Shown here: positions 32,582 to 41,856 of the stretch, one piece after another
How positions within the stretch are numbered: position 1 is the first letter of the stretch
How the letters are laid out: each line of letters starts with the position of its first letter
NCBI GenBank assembly: GCA_015058845.1
Contig: SVBO01000003.1
Coordinates: 62,001 to 126,000 of the forward strand
Length of the DNA stretch: 64,000 nt
Source of the DNA: Erysipelotrichaceae bacterium
Lineage (GTDB): Bacteria > Bacillota_I > Bacilli_A > Erysipelotrichales > Erysipelotrichaceae
Direction of reading: 5' to 3'
Program-made: the position numbers and the translations under genes
Notes under the pieces: model-generated
Databases searched by the model: none
Seen by the model: only the letters and a program-made list of their open reading frames with translations
What the model was told of the DNA's origin: nothing

Positions 32582-33502
32582 ATGAAACTATTTGACTTAC
32601 ATTGTGACATTGGAACAGATGTAGAAGAATCATTACGAAAAGGGATCAAAGATCCATTTACCACAAGACATTTAAACAAACTACACCAAGGAGATATCGA
32701 TTATGTATGTTGTGCCTGCTTCTTTGAAGGAAGTGAGACATGGGAATATATGGCTAAGATGATCACTGACTTAGAGAGAGAATTAGAACAAAGTGATGTA
32801 ACATTTGTGAAAGAGAAAGAAGATCTTTATAAAGAAGGAAAGACTCATGCGATCATTTCGGTAGAAGGTATGTGTGGTATTAAGGAAGAGCCAAGAGAGA
32901 AGATCCAGTTCATGGCTAAACATCATGTCAAGGTAGCATCCCTTGCATGGAATGATCAGAACTATCTAGCTAGTGGAGTGAAGTCAGATGTGTGTAGAGG
33001 CTTGACTGTGGCTGGGTTAGAGGCCATAGATGAGATGGCGAAGTGTGGCATTGCTCTAGATGTATCACATTTAAATGAAGCTAGTTTCTGGGATGTGATC
33101 AAGCATCATACAGGTAAGATCTGTGCTACCCATTCTAATAGTAAACACTTATGTGATGTAGAGAGAAATCTAACAAATCAACAGATCAGAGCGATCGCGC
33201 AAAGGGGAGGTATCATTGGTATGAATGCCTGTGCTTCCTTTGTCGATCCTGATAAGAGTAAACAAGATGCCTATCATCTAGCCTTACATGCGAAGTATAT
33301 CGCAGATCTGGTGGGAGTAGATCATGTAGCTTGTGGATTTGATTTCATGGATTTCTTTGAGGGTGAGGATTATATGGCGAAGGGTCTACATGATTCTAGT
33401 TGTGGTCAAAACTTTGTACGGGCATTATATGAAGTGGGTTTTAATGAGGAAGAGGTAGTAGCGATCTGTTATCAGAATGCTGTACGTTTCTTTAGTGAAT
33501 AG
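32582..33502 (+). CDS. Membrane dipeptidase family protein (peptidase M19)
   Basis: The 306-residue protein has the M19 zinc-site pattern of renal dipeptidase: FDLHCDIG at the start (first His and Asp), VEGMCGI (bridging Glu), ALDVSHLNE, ICATHSNSKHLCD (His pair) and VACGFDFMDFFEG. These enzymes hydrolyse dipeptides, including D-amino acid ones. Despite the family name it has no signal peptide or anchor, so it is cytoplasmic. The ATG follows TAGGAGGTAT. The gene is alone between two terminators. Confidence 0.9.
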   Translation: MKLFDLHCDIGTDVEESLRKGIKDPFTTRHLNKLHQGDIDYVCCACFFEGSETWEYMAKMITDLERELEQSDVTFVKEKEDLYKEGKTHAIISVEGMCGIKEEPREKIQFMAKHHVKVASLAWNDQNYLASGVKSDVCRGLTVAGLEAIDEMAKCGIALDVSHLNEASFWDVIKHHTGKICATHSNSKHLCDVERNLTNQQIRAIAQRGGIIGMNACASFVDPDKSKQDAYHLALHAKYIADLVGVDHVACGFDFMDFFEGEDYMAKGLHDSSCGQNFVRALYEVGFNEEEVVAICYQNAVRFFSE

Positions 33503-33503
33503 G

Positions 33504-33529
33504 AGCAGATGTTTATGCATCTGCTTTTT
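33504..33529 (+). terminator. Terminator of the dipeptidase gene
   Basis: AGCAGATG / CATCTGCT with a short loop and TTTTTG. Confidence 0.85.
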
Positions 33530-33663
33530 GTATGTCTATTTCTTAGTATAGTTACATAGAATAGATCATATGGTTTCATGAGGTGTTTCACACATATTTC
33601 ATACTTGTATTGCTATTTAAACTTGAAAGTACTATAATGAAATATAAGGAAAGGAGTGGTGTG

Positions 33664-35445
33664 ATGAAGACATATAAATTTATCTATCACTATCTGAAAG
33701 AAGATATCGGGCGTTTTGTAGGGGTAGTATGCGCCGTTATCGCATACGTTTTTTTTACGCTCTTATCTCCTTTGGTAATGGGGTTCATTATCGATAATGT
33801 GATCAAAGGATTACCATTAGAAAACCCAGTCATGATCCCGATCGTTACTATGCTTGGTGGAGTAGACGCATTCCGTGAGAAATTATGGATGTGTGGAGCT
33901 TTATTACTAGCTGTCAGTGTACTTACAGGTATTGGTATGTATCTAAGAGGAAGAGGAAATGCGTTTGTAAGTGAGAATATGGCCCAACGTATGCGTAATG
34001 ATCTGTATTCCCATCTACAAGTATTACCTTATGCTTATCATGTTTCAGCACGTACAGGAGATCTGATCCAACGCTGTACAACAGATGTTGACATCATCCG
34101 TAGATTCTTTGCAAGACAAGCTTCTGAGATCGTATATTCAGTATCTACTACGATCATAGCCATCGTGATCTTATTCTCGATCTATCCACCATTAGCCCTA
34201 TGTGCAGTAGTTAGTATGCCTTTCCTAGTATTCTTTGCTTATACTTTCTTCAAGAAGATGCAAGTTGTATTTAGAAAGAGCGATGAAGCAGAAGGTGATG
34301 TCTCTACTTGTGTACAAGAAAATCTAAGTGGAGCACGTGTTGTAAAGGCTTTCCATCGCGAGAGATATGAGATCGATAAGTTCGATAAGAAGAATCGTGA
34401 ATATACGGATTACACATTTGAAATGATCCGATTACTGGGCGTATATTGGTCATTAAGTGACTTAGTATGTTTACTTCAGATCCTAGCAGTATTACTACTA
34501 GGTGTATATTTCAGTATCCATGCGGATCTATCCATGGGTAACTTTGTAGTATTCGTAAGCTATGAAGGTATGATCCTATGGCCAGTACGTAACCTAGGTC
34601 GTATTCTAGCAGATGTTGGTAAGGTAAGTGTCTCTGTAACACGTTTACGTGAGATCTTAGAAGAAGATCAGGAAGATATGGAATCTGGAGTGCATGTAGA
34701 GCTACAAGGAAATGTTAGCTTTGAGAATGTACATTTCTCTTATGATGAACATACTCCTGTTCTAAAGGGTGTTAGCTTTGATGTTAAGGCTGGTGAAACA
34801 GTAGCGATCATGGGTCCTACAGGTAGTGGTAAGTCATCACTGATCCATTTACTAACTCGTTTATATGAATATGAGGGTTCTATCAAGATGGATGGTATAG
34901 AACTAAATACGATCAATAAGACGTGTTGCCGATCTCAAGTAGGTATCGTATTACAAGAACCATTCTTATTCTCTAAGACGATCAAAGAGAATATCAAGAT
35001 CGCTAATTCTTCGGCATCTGATAAAGAGGTATACAATGCAGCACGTATTGCCAGTGTCCATGATGTGATCCAAGAGTTCGACCAAGGGTATGATACAGAA
35101 GTTGGAGAACGTGGTGTTACTTTATCTGGAGGACAGAAACAAAGAATCGCTATTGCTCGTACTGTCTTGAATGGTTGCCCGATTATGATCTTTGATGATT
35201 CTCTTTCAGCAGTAGATACAGATACCGATGCAGCGATCAGAGAAGAGTTAAAGAAGATGGGTGGAAAGACTACGATGTTCATCATTACCCATCGTGTGAC
35301 TAGTACTGTGAATGCGGATAAGATCATTGTGTTAGAGAATGGTGTGATCTCTCAGATCGGTAACCATGAAGAATTGATGGCACAAGAGGGTCTATATTCT
35401 CGTATTGCACATATTCAACAGAATATCCAAAGAGGAGGCGAGTAA
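33664..35445 (+). CDS. ABC exporter subunit with degenerate ATP site (first of a heterodimer)
   Basis: Starting at ATG 33664 (AAAGGAGTGGTG upstream) gives 593 residues: a six-helix ABC membrane domain (about 1-320) and an ATPase domain (about 345-593). Walker A is GPTGSGKSS and the signature TLSGGQKQRIAIART is canonical. Walker B is IMIFDDSLSAVD, with Asp where the catalytic Glu usually stands. This marks the degenerate-site partner of heterodimeric exporters such as TM287/288, BmrCD and LmrCD. The next gene encodes the complementary subunit one base downstream. Substrate is probably drugs or lipids. Confidence 0.93.
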   Translation: MKTYKFIYHYLKEDIGRFVGVVCAVIAYVFFTLLSPLVMGFIIDNVIKGLPLENPVMIPIVTMLGGVDAFREKLWMCGALLLAVSVLTGIGMYLRGRGNAFVSENMAQRMRNDLYSHLQVLPYAYHVSARTGDLIQRCTTDVDIIRRFFARQASEIVYSVSTTIIAIVILFSIYPPLALCAVVSMPFLVFFAYTFFKKMQVVFRKSDEAEGDVSTCVQENLSGARVVKAFHRERYEIDKFDKKNREYTDYTFEMIRLLGVYWSLSDLVCLLQILAVLLLGVYFSIHADLSMGNFVVFVSYEGMILWPVRNLGRILADVGKVSVSVTRLREILEEDQEDMESGVHVELQGNVSFENVHFSYDEHTPVLKGVSFDVKAGETVAIMGPTGSGKSSLIHLLTRLYEYEGSIKMDGIELNTINKTCCRSQVGIVLQEPFLFSKTIKENIKIANSSASDKEVYNAARIASVHDVIQEFDQGYDTEVGERGVTLSGGQKQRIAIARTVLNGCPIMIFDDSLSAVDTDTDAAIREELKKMGGKTTMFIITHRVTSTVNADKIIVLENGVISQIGNHEELMAQEGLYSRIAHIQQNIQRGGE

Positions 35446-35446
35446 T

Positions 35447-37333
35447 ATGAACGATTTCAAAGAAGAAGAATTTGAAAATAGTAAAGTCTCAGCATCTTTA
35501 TGGATCAAGGTTCTTAAACAATTAGGAGAGACTAAGAAGCATTTGATATACCTAGCGATCTTTATGTTGATGCAAGCAGGGATCGATGTTGTATTACCTC
35601 TTATGAATACCTATGCGATCAATAACTATGTAGGAAATAGTAGTGTTACTACTCGCTCTCTAATTATATTTGGTATAGTGTACTTTGCACTGATCATCTG
35701 GCAAGCAGTCAATGTATATTTCTTCTTTAAACAAGCTGGACATATTGAAATGGGTTTCTCGTATTCCATGCGTAAGAAGGCCTTCAAGAAGTTACAAGAA
35801 CTATCTTTTAGTTATTATGATAAGACTTCTGTAGGATGGATCTTAGCTCGTGTAACGAATGATATCGCTAGATTAGCAGAAATCGTATCTTGGTCATTAA
35901 CAGATATCGTTTGGGGTATTGCTATGATGATCGGGATCAGTGGCGTTATGCTATCGATCAATGTGAAGCTGAGCTTATTAGTATTCGCGATTATTCCATT
36001 CCTATTTGCACTATCTATGTATTTCCAGAAGCGTATCTTACAGTTACACAGAGCTTCTCGTAGAGTCAATTCGAAGATCACAGCAGCTTTCAATGAAGGA
36101 ATCACAGGAGCTAAAACTACGAAGACATTGGTATTAGAAGAGGCTATGTATACTAACTTCAAGGAATTAACAGGTGAATTACGCATGAAATCTATTCGGG
36201 CTGCTCTATTCAATTCCTTATTTATGCCGATCGTAAGTACATGTAGTTCATTAGCTATCGCATTATTACTGAATGAAGGTGGTAGCATGGTGATCGGCGG
36301 GGTCATCGAGTTTGGTACTTTATACTTATTCGTCAATTATACGCAAAGTTTCTTTGAACCTCTACGTCAGATCTCATCGCTTATGGCAGAATTACAAATG
36401 GCACAAGCTAATGCGGAACGTGTTATGTCCTTGCTAGAAACAGAACCTGAGATCGTAGATACACCAGAAGTCATTGAGAAGTATGGGGATATCTTACACC
36501 CTAAGTTCGAGAACTTTGAGGAACTACATGGAGATGTTACCTTTGACCATGTAGATTTCTATTACAATGAGAATGAGATCGTGTTGAAGGATTTCAATTT
36601 AGAAGTGAAACAAGGTCAAACTATTGCTCTAGTAGGTGAAACTGGTAGTGGTAAGAGTACGATCGTTAACTTAGTATGTCGTTTCTATGAGCCTAAGTCT
36701 GGACGTATTCTGATCGATGGTAGAGATATTAGAGAGAGAAGTATTGGTTGGTTACATCATAACTTAGGGTATGTGTTACAGACACCATTCTTATTCAGTG
36801 GTACGATCAAAGAGAATATTCGCTTTGGTAAGTTAGATGCTACGGATGAGGAGATCATGGAGGCTGCTAAGTTAGTCAATGCGCATGATTTCATTATGAA
36901 GTTAGAGAATGGATATGATACGGATGTGAATGAGGGCGGTTCTCGTCTATCTACTGGAGAGAAACAATTGATCTCTTTTGCTAGAGCATTGATCGCTGAT
37001 CCAAGATTACTGATCCTAGATGAAGCAACAAGCTCTATCGATACAGAGAAAGAGAAACAGATCCAAGATGCTATCGTAACGATCCAGAAGAATAGAACTA
37101 GTTTCGTAGTAGCCCATCGTCTATCCACGATCGTAGATGCAGACCGTATCTTAGTACTTAAGAAGGGTGTTGTCGTAGAGGATGGTACTCATGAGGAATT
37201 GATGGCTAAAGAGGGATATTACTATCGCTTATATACTAATCAGTTCAATGAGGAACAACAAGCAAGTCTATTACAACTGAATAAGAAAAGAGCTAAAGAA
37301 CAAAGCCAAGAGGTCAACTTTGAGGAAGAGTAG
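35447..37333 (+). CDS. ABC exporter subunit with catalytic Glu (second of a heterodimer)
   Basis: The ATG at 35447 is one base past the upstream stop, with AGAGGAGG before it; product 628 residues. It has a membrane domain (about 30-345) and an ATPase domain (about 380-610). Walker A is GETGSGKST and Walker B LLILDEATSSID with the catalytic Glu intact, but the signature is altered to LSTGEKQLISFARA. Pairing its weak signature with the degenerate Walker B of the first subunit gives one impaired and one active ATP site, the known asymmetry of heterodimeric exporters. An acidic N-terminal tail (NDFKEEEFENSK) precedes the first helix. Confidence 0.93.
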   Translation: MNDFKEEEFENSKVSASLWIKVLKQLGETKKHLIYLAIFMLMQAGIDVVLPLMNTYAINNYVGNSSVTTRSLIIFGIVYFALIIWQAVNVYFFFKQAGHIEMGFSYSMRKKAFKKLQELSFSYYDKTSVGWILARVTNDIARLAEIVSWSLTDIVWGIAMMIGISGVMLSINVKLSLLVFAIIPFLFALSMYFQKRILQLHRASRRVNSKITAAFNEGITGAKTTKTLVLEEAMYTNFKELTGELRMKSIRAALFNSLFMPIVSTCSSLAIALLLNEGGSMVIGGVIEFGTLYLFVNYTQSFFEPLRQISSLMAELQMAQANAERVMSLLETEPEIVDTPEVIEKYGDILHPKFENFEELHGDVTFDHVDFYYNENEIVLKDFNLEVKQGQTIALVGETGSGKSTIVNLVCRFYEPKSGRILIDGRDIRERSIGWLHHNLGYVLQTPFLFSGTIKENIRFGKLDATDEEIMEAAKLVNAHDFIMKLENGYDTDVNEGGSRLSTGEKQLISFARALIADPRLLILDEATSSIDTEKEKQIQDAIVTIQKNRTSFVVAHRLSTIVDADRILVLKKGVVVEDGTHEELMAKEGYYYRLYTNQFNEEQQASLLQLNKKRAKEQSQEVNFEEE

Positions 37334-37344
37334 ACCTCTTTTCT
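37308..37344 (+). terminator. Terminator of the ABC exporter operon
   Basis: AAGAGGTC at 37308-37315 pairs with GACCTCTT at 37333-37340, then TTC; it overlaps the last codons. Confidence 0.7.
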
Positions 37345-37384
37345 TATTCCTTCTACATATACTAGTAGATAGGAGGTATAAGGA

Positions 37385-37876
37385 ATGAGAGAGATATATC
37401 GATTGTATGAGGATACGACACAGAAACCTATGTTATATGCGAATATTCAAGGAACTAAAAAGTATCCAAGTATTACTGGTTCTGTAGCATTCTATGAGAG
37501 TAGAGAAGGAACGTGGTTAGCTATACATGTGAGTGGATTACCAGTAATGGATGGGGAATGTATATCTCCATTCTTTGCATGTCACATCCATGAGGGAGAT
37601 AGTTGTAGTGGTAATGAGGAAGATCTATTAGCAGATACGAAGGGGCATTATGACCCTACTGATTGTTCTCATCCAATGCATCTTGGAGACTTAGTACCAC
37701 TATATGCAAGAGATGGATATGCAGATATGTACTATCTGATCAGTGGGATCGATGTGAGAGAGTTTACTGATCATACATTCGTGATTCATGCTCACAGAGA
37801 TGACTTCATGAGTCAGCCCTCTGGAGATTCTGGTGAGAAGATCGCTTGTGGTGTGATAGTAGAGAATTATTCCTGA
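37385..37876 (+). CDS. Cu/Zn superoxide dismutase-like protein without signal peptide
   Basis: The 163-residue protein matches the Cu/Zn SOD fold. The metal ligands are all visible: HIH in FFACHIHEG (Cu), HYDP (bridging His), the His of DCSHP and the His and Asp of MHLGDL (Zn), and VIHAH (Cu). The disulfide Cys pair is likely in GDSC and ACGVI. The active-site Arg appears replaced by Lys (SGEKIACG instead of SxRxACG). No secretion signal or lipobox is present, unlike most bacterial SodC proteins. It may be cytoplasmic or have a different role. The ATG follows GGAGGTATAAGGA. Confidence 0.84.
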   Translation: MREIYRLYEDTTQKPMLYANIQGTKKYPSITGSVAFYESREGTWLAIHVSGLPVMDGECISPFFACHIHEGDSCSGNEEDLLADTKGHYDPTDCSHPMHLGDLVPLYARDGYADMYYLISGIDVREFTDHTFVIHAHRDDFMSQPSGDSGEKIACGVIVENYS

Positions 37877-37893
37877 TCATTTATTTGGTCAGG
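37872..37893 (+). terminator. Hairpin after the SOD-like gene
   Basis: CCTGATCA / TGGTCAGG (one G-T pair) overlapping the stop codon; the following T-run is poor, so termination may be weak. Confidence 0.5.
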
Positions 37894-37957
37894 TTACATA
37901 AGTATTCCTATAAAATGCTAATATGTGGTACAATATACTAATAAAGAGGGTATGAAT

Positions 37958-39415
37958 ATGAAGCAAAGAAGAACTAATGAAAGATATGATAAGAGAAATA
38001 ATGATCGTAAGAATACGAATAGAAGAGAGTACAATGTACCTAAGAAAGGAATTAATACAAAGAGTAAGGAAACTAGTATTACTGCTAGTGTTATATGTAA
38101 AGAGATGGATGAGGATGGTAAGGGTGTTGTATTCTACCAAGGACAACGTTATACGGTACCTACATTATTAAAGGGAGAAGAGGCTGAAGTAGAACTAAGT
38201 CAATCACGTTTCTCTAAAGAAGGGAAGATCTTGAAGCTTACTAAGAGTAGTCCGATCCGTATTAAATCTAAATGTCTTGTGTTTGAAAAGTGTGGTGGTT
38301 GTCAGTACCAACATGTTTCTTATAAAGATCAGTTATCATTAAAGGAGAAGTATATTCGTGATCAATTCGCTGCTATTAAGGGTAAGTATACGATCGCTCC
38401 TATTTGTGGTAGTGAGATCGAGGAATACTATCGTTGCAAGAATCAGGTAGTATATGGCCTAGATCAAAAGGATAAAGTGATCAGTGGGTTCTATGCAGAG
38501 AATACACATAAGATCATTGATTTTGATGAATGTCGTATCCAGTCTCAAGTAGCGAATAGTATCATGCTTACTATCAAGAAGATGTTACCTAAGTATCGTA
38601 TCATTCCATTTAATGAAGATAGTAAAGAAGGGTTCTTACGTCATGTGTTGATCAGAATAGGGGCTTATTCTAAGCAAGTCTTAGTGGTATTCGTAGTCTC
38701 TAGGGAGATATGGCCTGGTAGAAAGAATTTCGTGACTGAGTTACGTGAAAAGCATCCTGAGATTACTACGATCGTGCAGAATATCAATAATAGTTCTACG
38801 AGTATGGTACTTGGTACTAAAGAAAGAATACTAGTAGGTAAGGGGTATATCGAAGATCAGTTATGCGGTATGACATTCCAGATCTCTTCTGCTTCTTTCT
38901 ATCAAGTAAATCCACCTATGGCACAGAAGTTATACAACAAAGTGATCGAGCTAGCTAGTCTTACTGGTAAAGAAAGAGTACTAGATGTATATTGTGGTAC
39001 TGGTACTATTGGTCTGATCGCAAGTGTGAAGGCTAAGGAAGTGATCGGGATCGAGTTAAATAGCGATGCGTATAGCGATGCGATCCGTAATGCGAAACGT
39101 AATGAGAGAGAGAATATCGAGTTCTATAATGCAGATGCTACGGAGTTTATGTTAGAGATGGCACAGGCGGATGAGAGGGCTGATGTGGTGATCATGGATC
39201 CTCCTAGAAGTGGGGCTACTGAGGCTTTTGTGAAGGCTGTGGGTGTTCTTAGACCTAAGAGAGTGGTATATGTGTCTTGTAATGTAGAGACACAGGTGAG
39301 AGATATTAAGTGGTTTATGAGAGAGGGATATAGAGTTATAGAAGTACAGGGTTTTGATCTATTCCCTTCTACTAGACATGTGGAGAGTGTGTGTTTGTTA
39401 GAGAAATATAAGTAA
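37958..39415 (+). CDS. rlmD: RlmD-family 23S rRNA (uracil-C5) methyltransferase, second copy
   Basis: ATG 37958 lies at proper distance from AAAGAGGG at 37943-37950 and gives 485 residues. A basic, disordered N-terminus of about 40 residues (KQRRTNERYDKRNNDRKN) precedes the TRAM domain. The Fe-S motif CLVFEKCGGCQYQH is complete, unlike the first copy. The SAM motif is VLDVYCGTGTIGLIAS and the catalytic region DPPRSGATEAF and VYVSCNVETQVRD. It makes 5-methyluridine in 23S rRNA. A TGG-TACAAT -10 element lies at 37929-37934. The basic tail probably adds RNA affinity. Confidence 0.93.
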   Translation: MKQRRTNERYDKRNNDRKNTNRREYNVPKKGINTKSKETSITASVICKEMDEDGKGVVFYQGQRYTVPTLLKGEEAEVELSQSRFSKEGKILKLTKSSPIRIKSKCLVFEKCGGCQYQHVSYKDQLSLKEKYIRDQFAAIKGKYTIAPICGSEIEEYYRCKNQVVYGLDQKDKVISGFYAENTHKIIDFDECRIQSQVANSIMLTIKKMLPKYRIIPFNEDSKEGFLRHVLIRIGAYSKQVLVVFVVSREIWPGRKNFVTELREKHPEITTIVQNINNSSTSMVLGTKERILVGKGYIEDQLCGMTFQISSASFYQVNPPMAQKLYNKVIELASLTGKERVLDVYCGTGTIGLIASVKAKEVIGIELNSDAYSDAIRNAKRNERENIEFYNADATEFMLEMAQADERADVVIMDPPRSGATEAFVKAVGVLRPKRVVYVSCNVETQVRDIKWFMREGYRVIEVQGFDLFPSTRHVESVCLLEKYK

Positions 39416-39434
39416 TTAGTTGTGAGGTATTGCT

Positions 39435-39869
39435 ATGGGAGTTATAGATATTGCTAGTTCTAGATCTATATGGAGAGGTCTAGATTATTATAATGCGAAA
39501 AAAGTTGTTTCATGGAAGATGGTAGATGCATACAAATATCAAGGTAAGGTATCTGGAAGTAATGGGAAAGAATATGATGTTCTTTTAGATACAGATCATC
39601 CGAAAAGATCTACTTGTAATTGTCCATTTGCCGATGGGCGTAGAGTTATTTGTAAACACATGATCGCATTATACTTTACAGCTGAACCAGATAAAGCTGA
39701 GGCTTTCTTGAAGGCGGTAGAAGAGTGGGAAGTGGAAGAGGAAGAAAGAAAAGTCGAACATTATCTTGAATTGAAGAAATATGTTAAGAGTCTTACAAAA
39801 ACACAATTACAAGAAGAGCTTCTTTCAGCATTAATAGAACTAGAAGAAAGAAATAATCGCTATTGGTAA
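39435..39869 (+). CDS. SWIM zinc-finger protein
   Basis: The 144-residue protein has a SWIM motif, CNCPFADGRRVICKH (CxCx8CxH spacing about residues 56-70), in a context STCNC...ICKHMIALYF typical of SWIM-domain proteins. The zinc module binds nucleic acid or protein. The rest is helical and acidic with a late coiled-coil-like region (EEWEVEEEERKVEHYLELKK). It lies 20 bases after rlmD and may share its transcript. Function unknown. Confidence 0.85.
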   Translation: MGVIDIASSRSIWRGLDYYNAKKVVSWKMVDAYKYQGKVSGSNGKEYDVLLDTDHPKRSTCNCPFADGRRVICKHMIALYFTAEPDKAEAFLKAVEEWEVEEEERKVEHYLELKKYVKSLTKTQLQEELLSALIELEERNNRYW

Positions 39870-39896
39870 GAATGAGATGATCAGGAGTTGATATGT

Positions 39897-41747
39897 ATGA
39901 GGAAGTTCATTCAAATAATAGTAAGTCTACTACTAGTACTATCTATCGTAGGTTGTACAGATACTAATGTAAGTACACTACCAACAATAGAGCATAGTAT
40001 TCTAGCAAATAGAACACAATGGAGAAATAGTGAGGAACTATATGAAGTAGAGACTCATGCTTTTGATAGTGTACAAGGCTCTAGTTTGTATAGATTCCAA
40101 GAGGATCTTCTTAGTACATATTATGTATATAACAGTGAGTTAAAGAAGAGTATCTATCATGTAGATAGGATCAGTATTACAAGTGGTGAGGTAGTTTCTA
40201 GTATTCAGATAAAAGATATGATGACACCTGAGGTACAAGTACTAGAGGAACATATAGTGATCAAGGATCTAAATGATAACAGTGCTTATGTGTATGATGA
40301 TACATTTACATTGGTAGAAGAGTATACGTTTGATTCTATATACTTTGTATTCAATACTACTGCAGAGAGAGCATATGTATTTACAGAAGGTAATGGTATT
40401 GAAGTGATAGATCTAGTGAATGATACTGAGTCTATAGTATTCGAACATGCTAGAGATATTACTCTAACAGAAGTGAATGATACATATGTTGCATTTACCT
40501 ATGTAGATATAGATACACTGAGAAGAACAGGTGCGGTATTAGATATTAACCTGGGAGATATTGAAGCATTTCCTTTAGACTATTCTCCTAAGAATATGGA
40601 GTATGGGAATGGTACATGGGTAGCTGAGTTATATACTGATACTACTTATGTAGTAGGTAAGAGTGAAGAGCTAGGTGTAGTGGATACAGAGAAATTAGAG
40701 ACTATCTCTTTAATGAGTGGTTCTGGTCATATCTTACATAAAGCATTCAATAAGGAATGGCAAAATATCCTAACTGTATATGATAGTACTGGTAAGTATA
40801 TTGATTGTGTTGAGTTAGTAGGTACTGTGAATACACTGATGCAAGATATGGTATGGTATGAGGAGTATAATGGGTACTTCATGACTCTTATGAGTGACGA
40901 AGATGGTATGGATAGGTTACTATTCTGGGAATTAGCTGAAGAGTCTAGTGAAGAGCTAGAGATGCAAAGTATTGATACATTAGGACATGTAGAAGTGGGG
41001 CATAGTGTGTCTGAGGAACTTTACAAGAGAGCTGAAGAGATAGGGGATATGTATGGTGTAGATATCTTGATAGCTGAGCAATGTGATACTGTATTTACTG
41101 ATCATACAGCTGAATTACTAGTTGAAGAAGAGGATATCGAGATCGCTTTAGAGACTATCAAAGCTACATTAGAAACATTCCCAGAAGGGTTCTTTGATCA
41201 ATTAAAACATGATACCTATAGTACGATAGAATTACAGTTAACAGGTATGTTAGCTAAGAATACAAGTACAGAAGATATTACGTATATCTCACAAGCATTC
41301 GTGTATAGTGAAGAAGATAAGTTAGTGATGGTAGTAGATAGTAGAGGTACTCATAGTAGTATCAATCAGGTATTACAACAAACTATGTATCATGAGTTCT
41401 CACATATGATCGATAAGAGATTATCTTTCCGAAGCAGGTATGTTAGTGATGCTGTGTATAGTGAAGAGGTGTGGAATAGTTTGAATCCAAATAGTTTTGA
41501 GTATTATGGACATTATTATGGAGTACTACTTCCTGAGTATAGAGAGTACTTCATTGATCCGTATGCTTGTAGTAATGCGGATGAGGATAGGGCTAGGATC
41601 TTAGAGTATGCTGCTATGGGGAAGTTAGATGGTTTTAAAGACATGGATGGAATCATGGCTAAGTATGCGTATTATTGTGAGAGTATTCGTGATGGGTTTT
41701 ATAGTAGTGAGTGGGAAGAAGTAGTGTGGGAAAGTATAAATGATTAA
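39897..41747 (+). CDS. Lipoprotein with C-terminal HExxH zinc-peptidase-like domain
   Basis: ATG 39897 follows CAGGAGTTG and gives 616 residues. The signal peptide MRKFIQIIVSLLLVLSIVGC ends in a lipobox (SIVGC). Residues about 40-360 contain repeated short beta-strand units (for example NDNSAYVYDDTFTLVEEYTF) that look like a beta-propeller. Residues about 370-616 hold MYHEFSHMIDKR, an HExxH zinc-peptidase motif, with a downstream acidic helix (NADEDRARILEYA) that could give the third ligand. I infer a surface-attached metallopeptidase with a substrate- or wall-binding propeller. Family not identified. Confidence 0.8.
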   Translation: MRKFIQIIVSLLLVLSIVGCTDTNVSTLPTIEHSILANRTQWRNSEELYEVETHAFDSVQGSSLYRFQEDLLSTYYVYNSELKKSIYHVDRISITSGEVVSSIQIKDMMTPEVQVLEEHIVIKDLNDNSAYVYDDTFTLVEEYTFDSIYFVFNTTAERAYVFTEGNGIEVIDLVNDTESIVFEHARDITLTEVNDTYVAFTYVDIDTLRRTGAVLDINLGDIEAFPLDYSPKNMEYGNGTWVAELYTDTTYVVGKSEELGVVDTEKLETISLMSGSGHILHKAFNKEWQNILTVYDSTGKYIDCVELVGTVNTLMQDMVWYEEYNGYFMTLMSDEDGMDRLLFWELAEESSEELEMQSIDTLGHVEVGHSVSEELYKRAEEIGDMYGVDILIAEQCDTVFTDHTAELLVEEEDIEIALETIKATLETFPEGFFDQLKHDTYSTIELQLTGMLAKNTSTEDITYISQAFVYSEEDKLVMVVDSRGTHSSINQVLQQTMYHEFSHMIDKRLSFRSRYVSDAVYSEEVWNSLNPNSFEYYGHYYGVLLPEYREYFIDPYACSNADEDRARILEYAAMGKLDGFKDMDGIMAKYAYYCESIRDGFYSSEWEEVVWESIND

Positions 41748-41751
41748 TAAG

Positions 41752-41783
41752 ATGATCAACGATTATTGTTGATCATTTTTTAT
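41752..41783 (+). terminator. Terminator of the lipoprotein gene
   Basis: ATGATCAAC / GTTGATCAT with a seven-base loop and TTTTTTATTT. Confidence 0.88.
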
Positions 41784-41821
41784 TTATTCCTATATATCTG
41801 TATGAATCATAGATATAAAAC

Positions 41822-41849
41822 TTACAAATTACTAATAAACTAATATTAT
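41822..41849 (+). promoter_or_regulatory. Promoter of an orphan short transcript
   Basis: TTACAA at 41822-41827 and TATTAT at 41844-41849 (16-base spacer; TTATAT two bases on is an alternative). No ordinary gene lies between this and the terminator at 41938-41960. Confidence 0.6.
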
Positions 41850-41856
41850 ATAAAAG

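Noticed and set aside
33583-33663. N-terminal extension of the first ABC exporter subunit
   Set aside because: ATG 33664 has a good ribosome site and gives the normal family N-terminus; the extension has neither.
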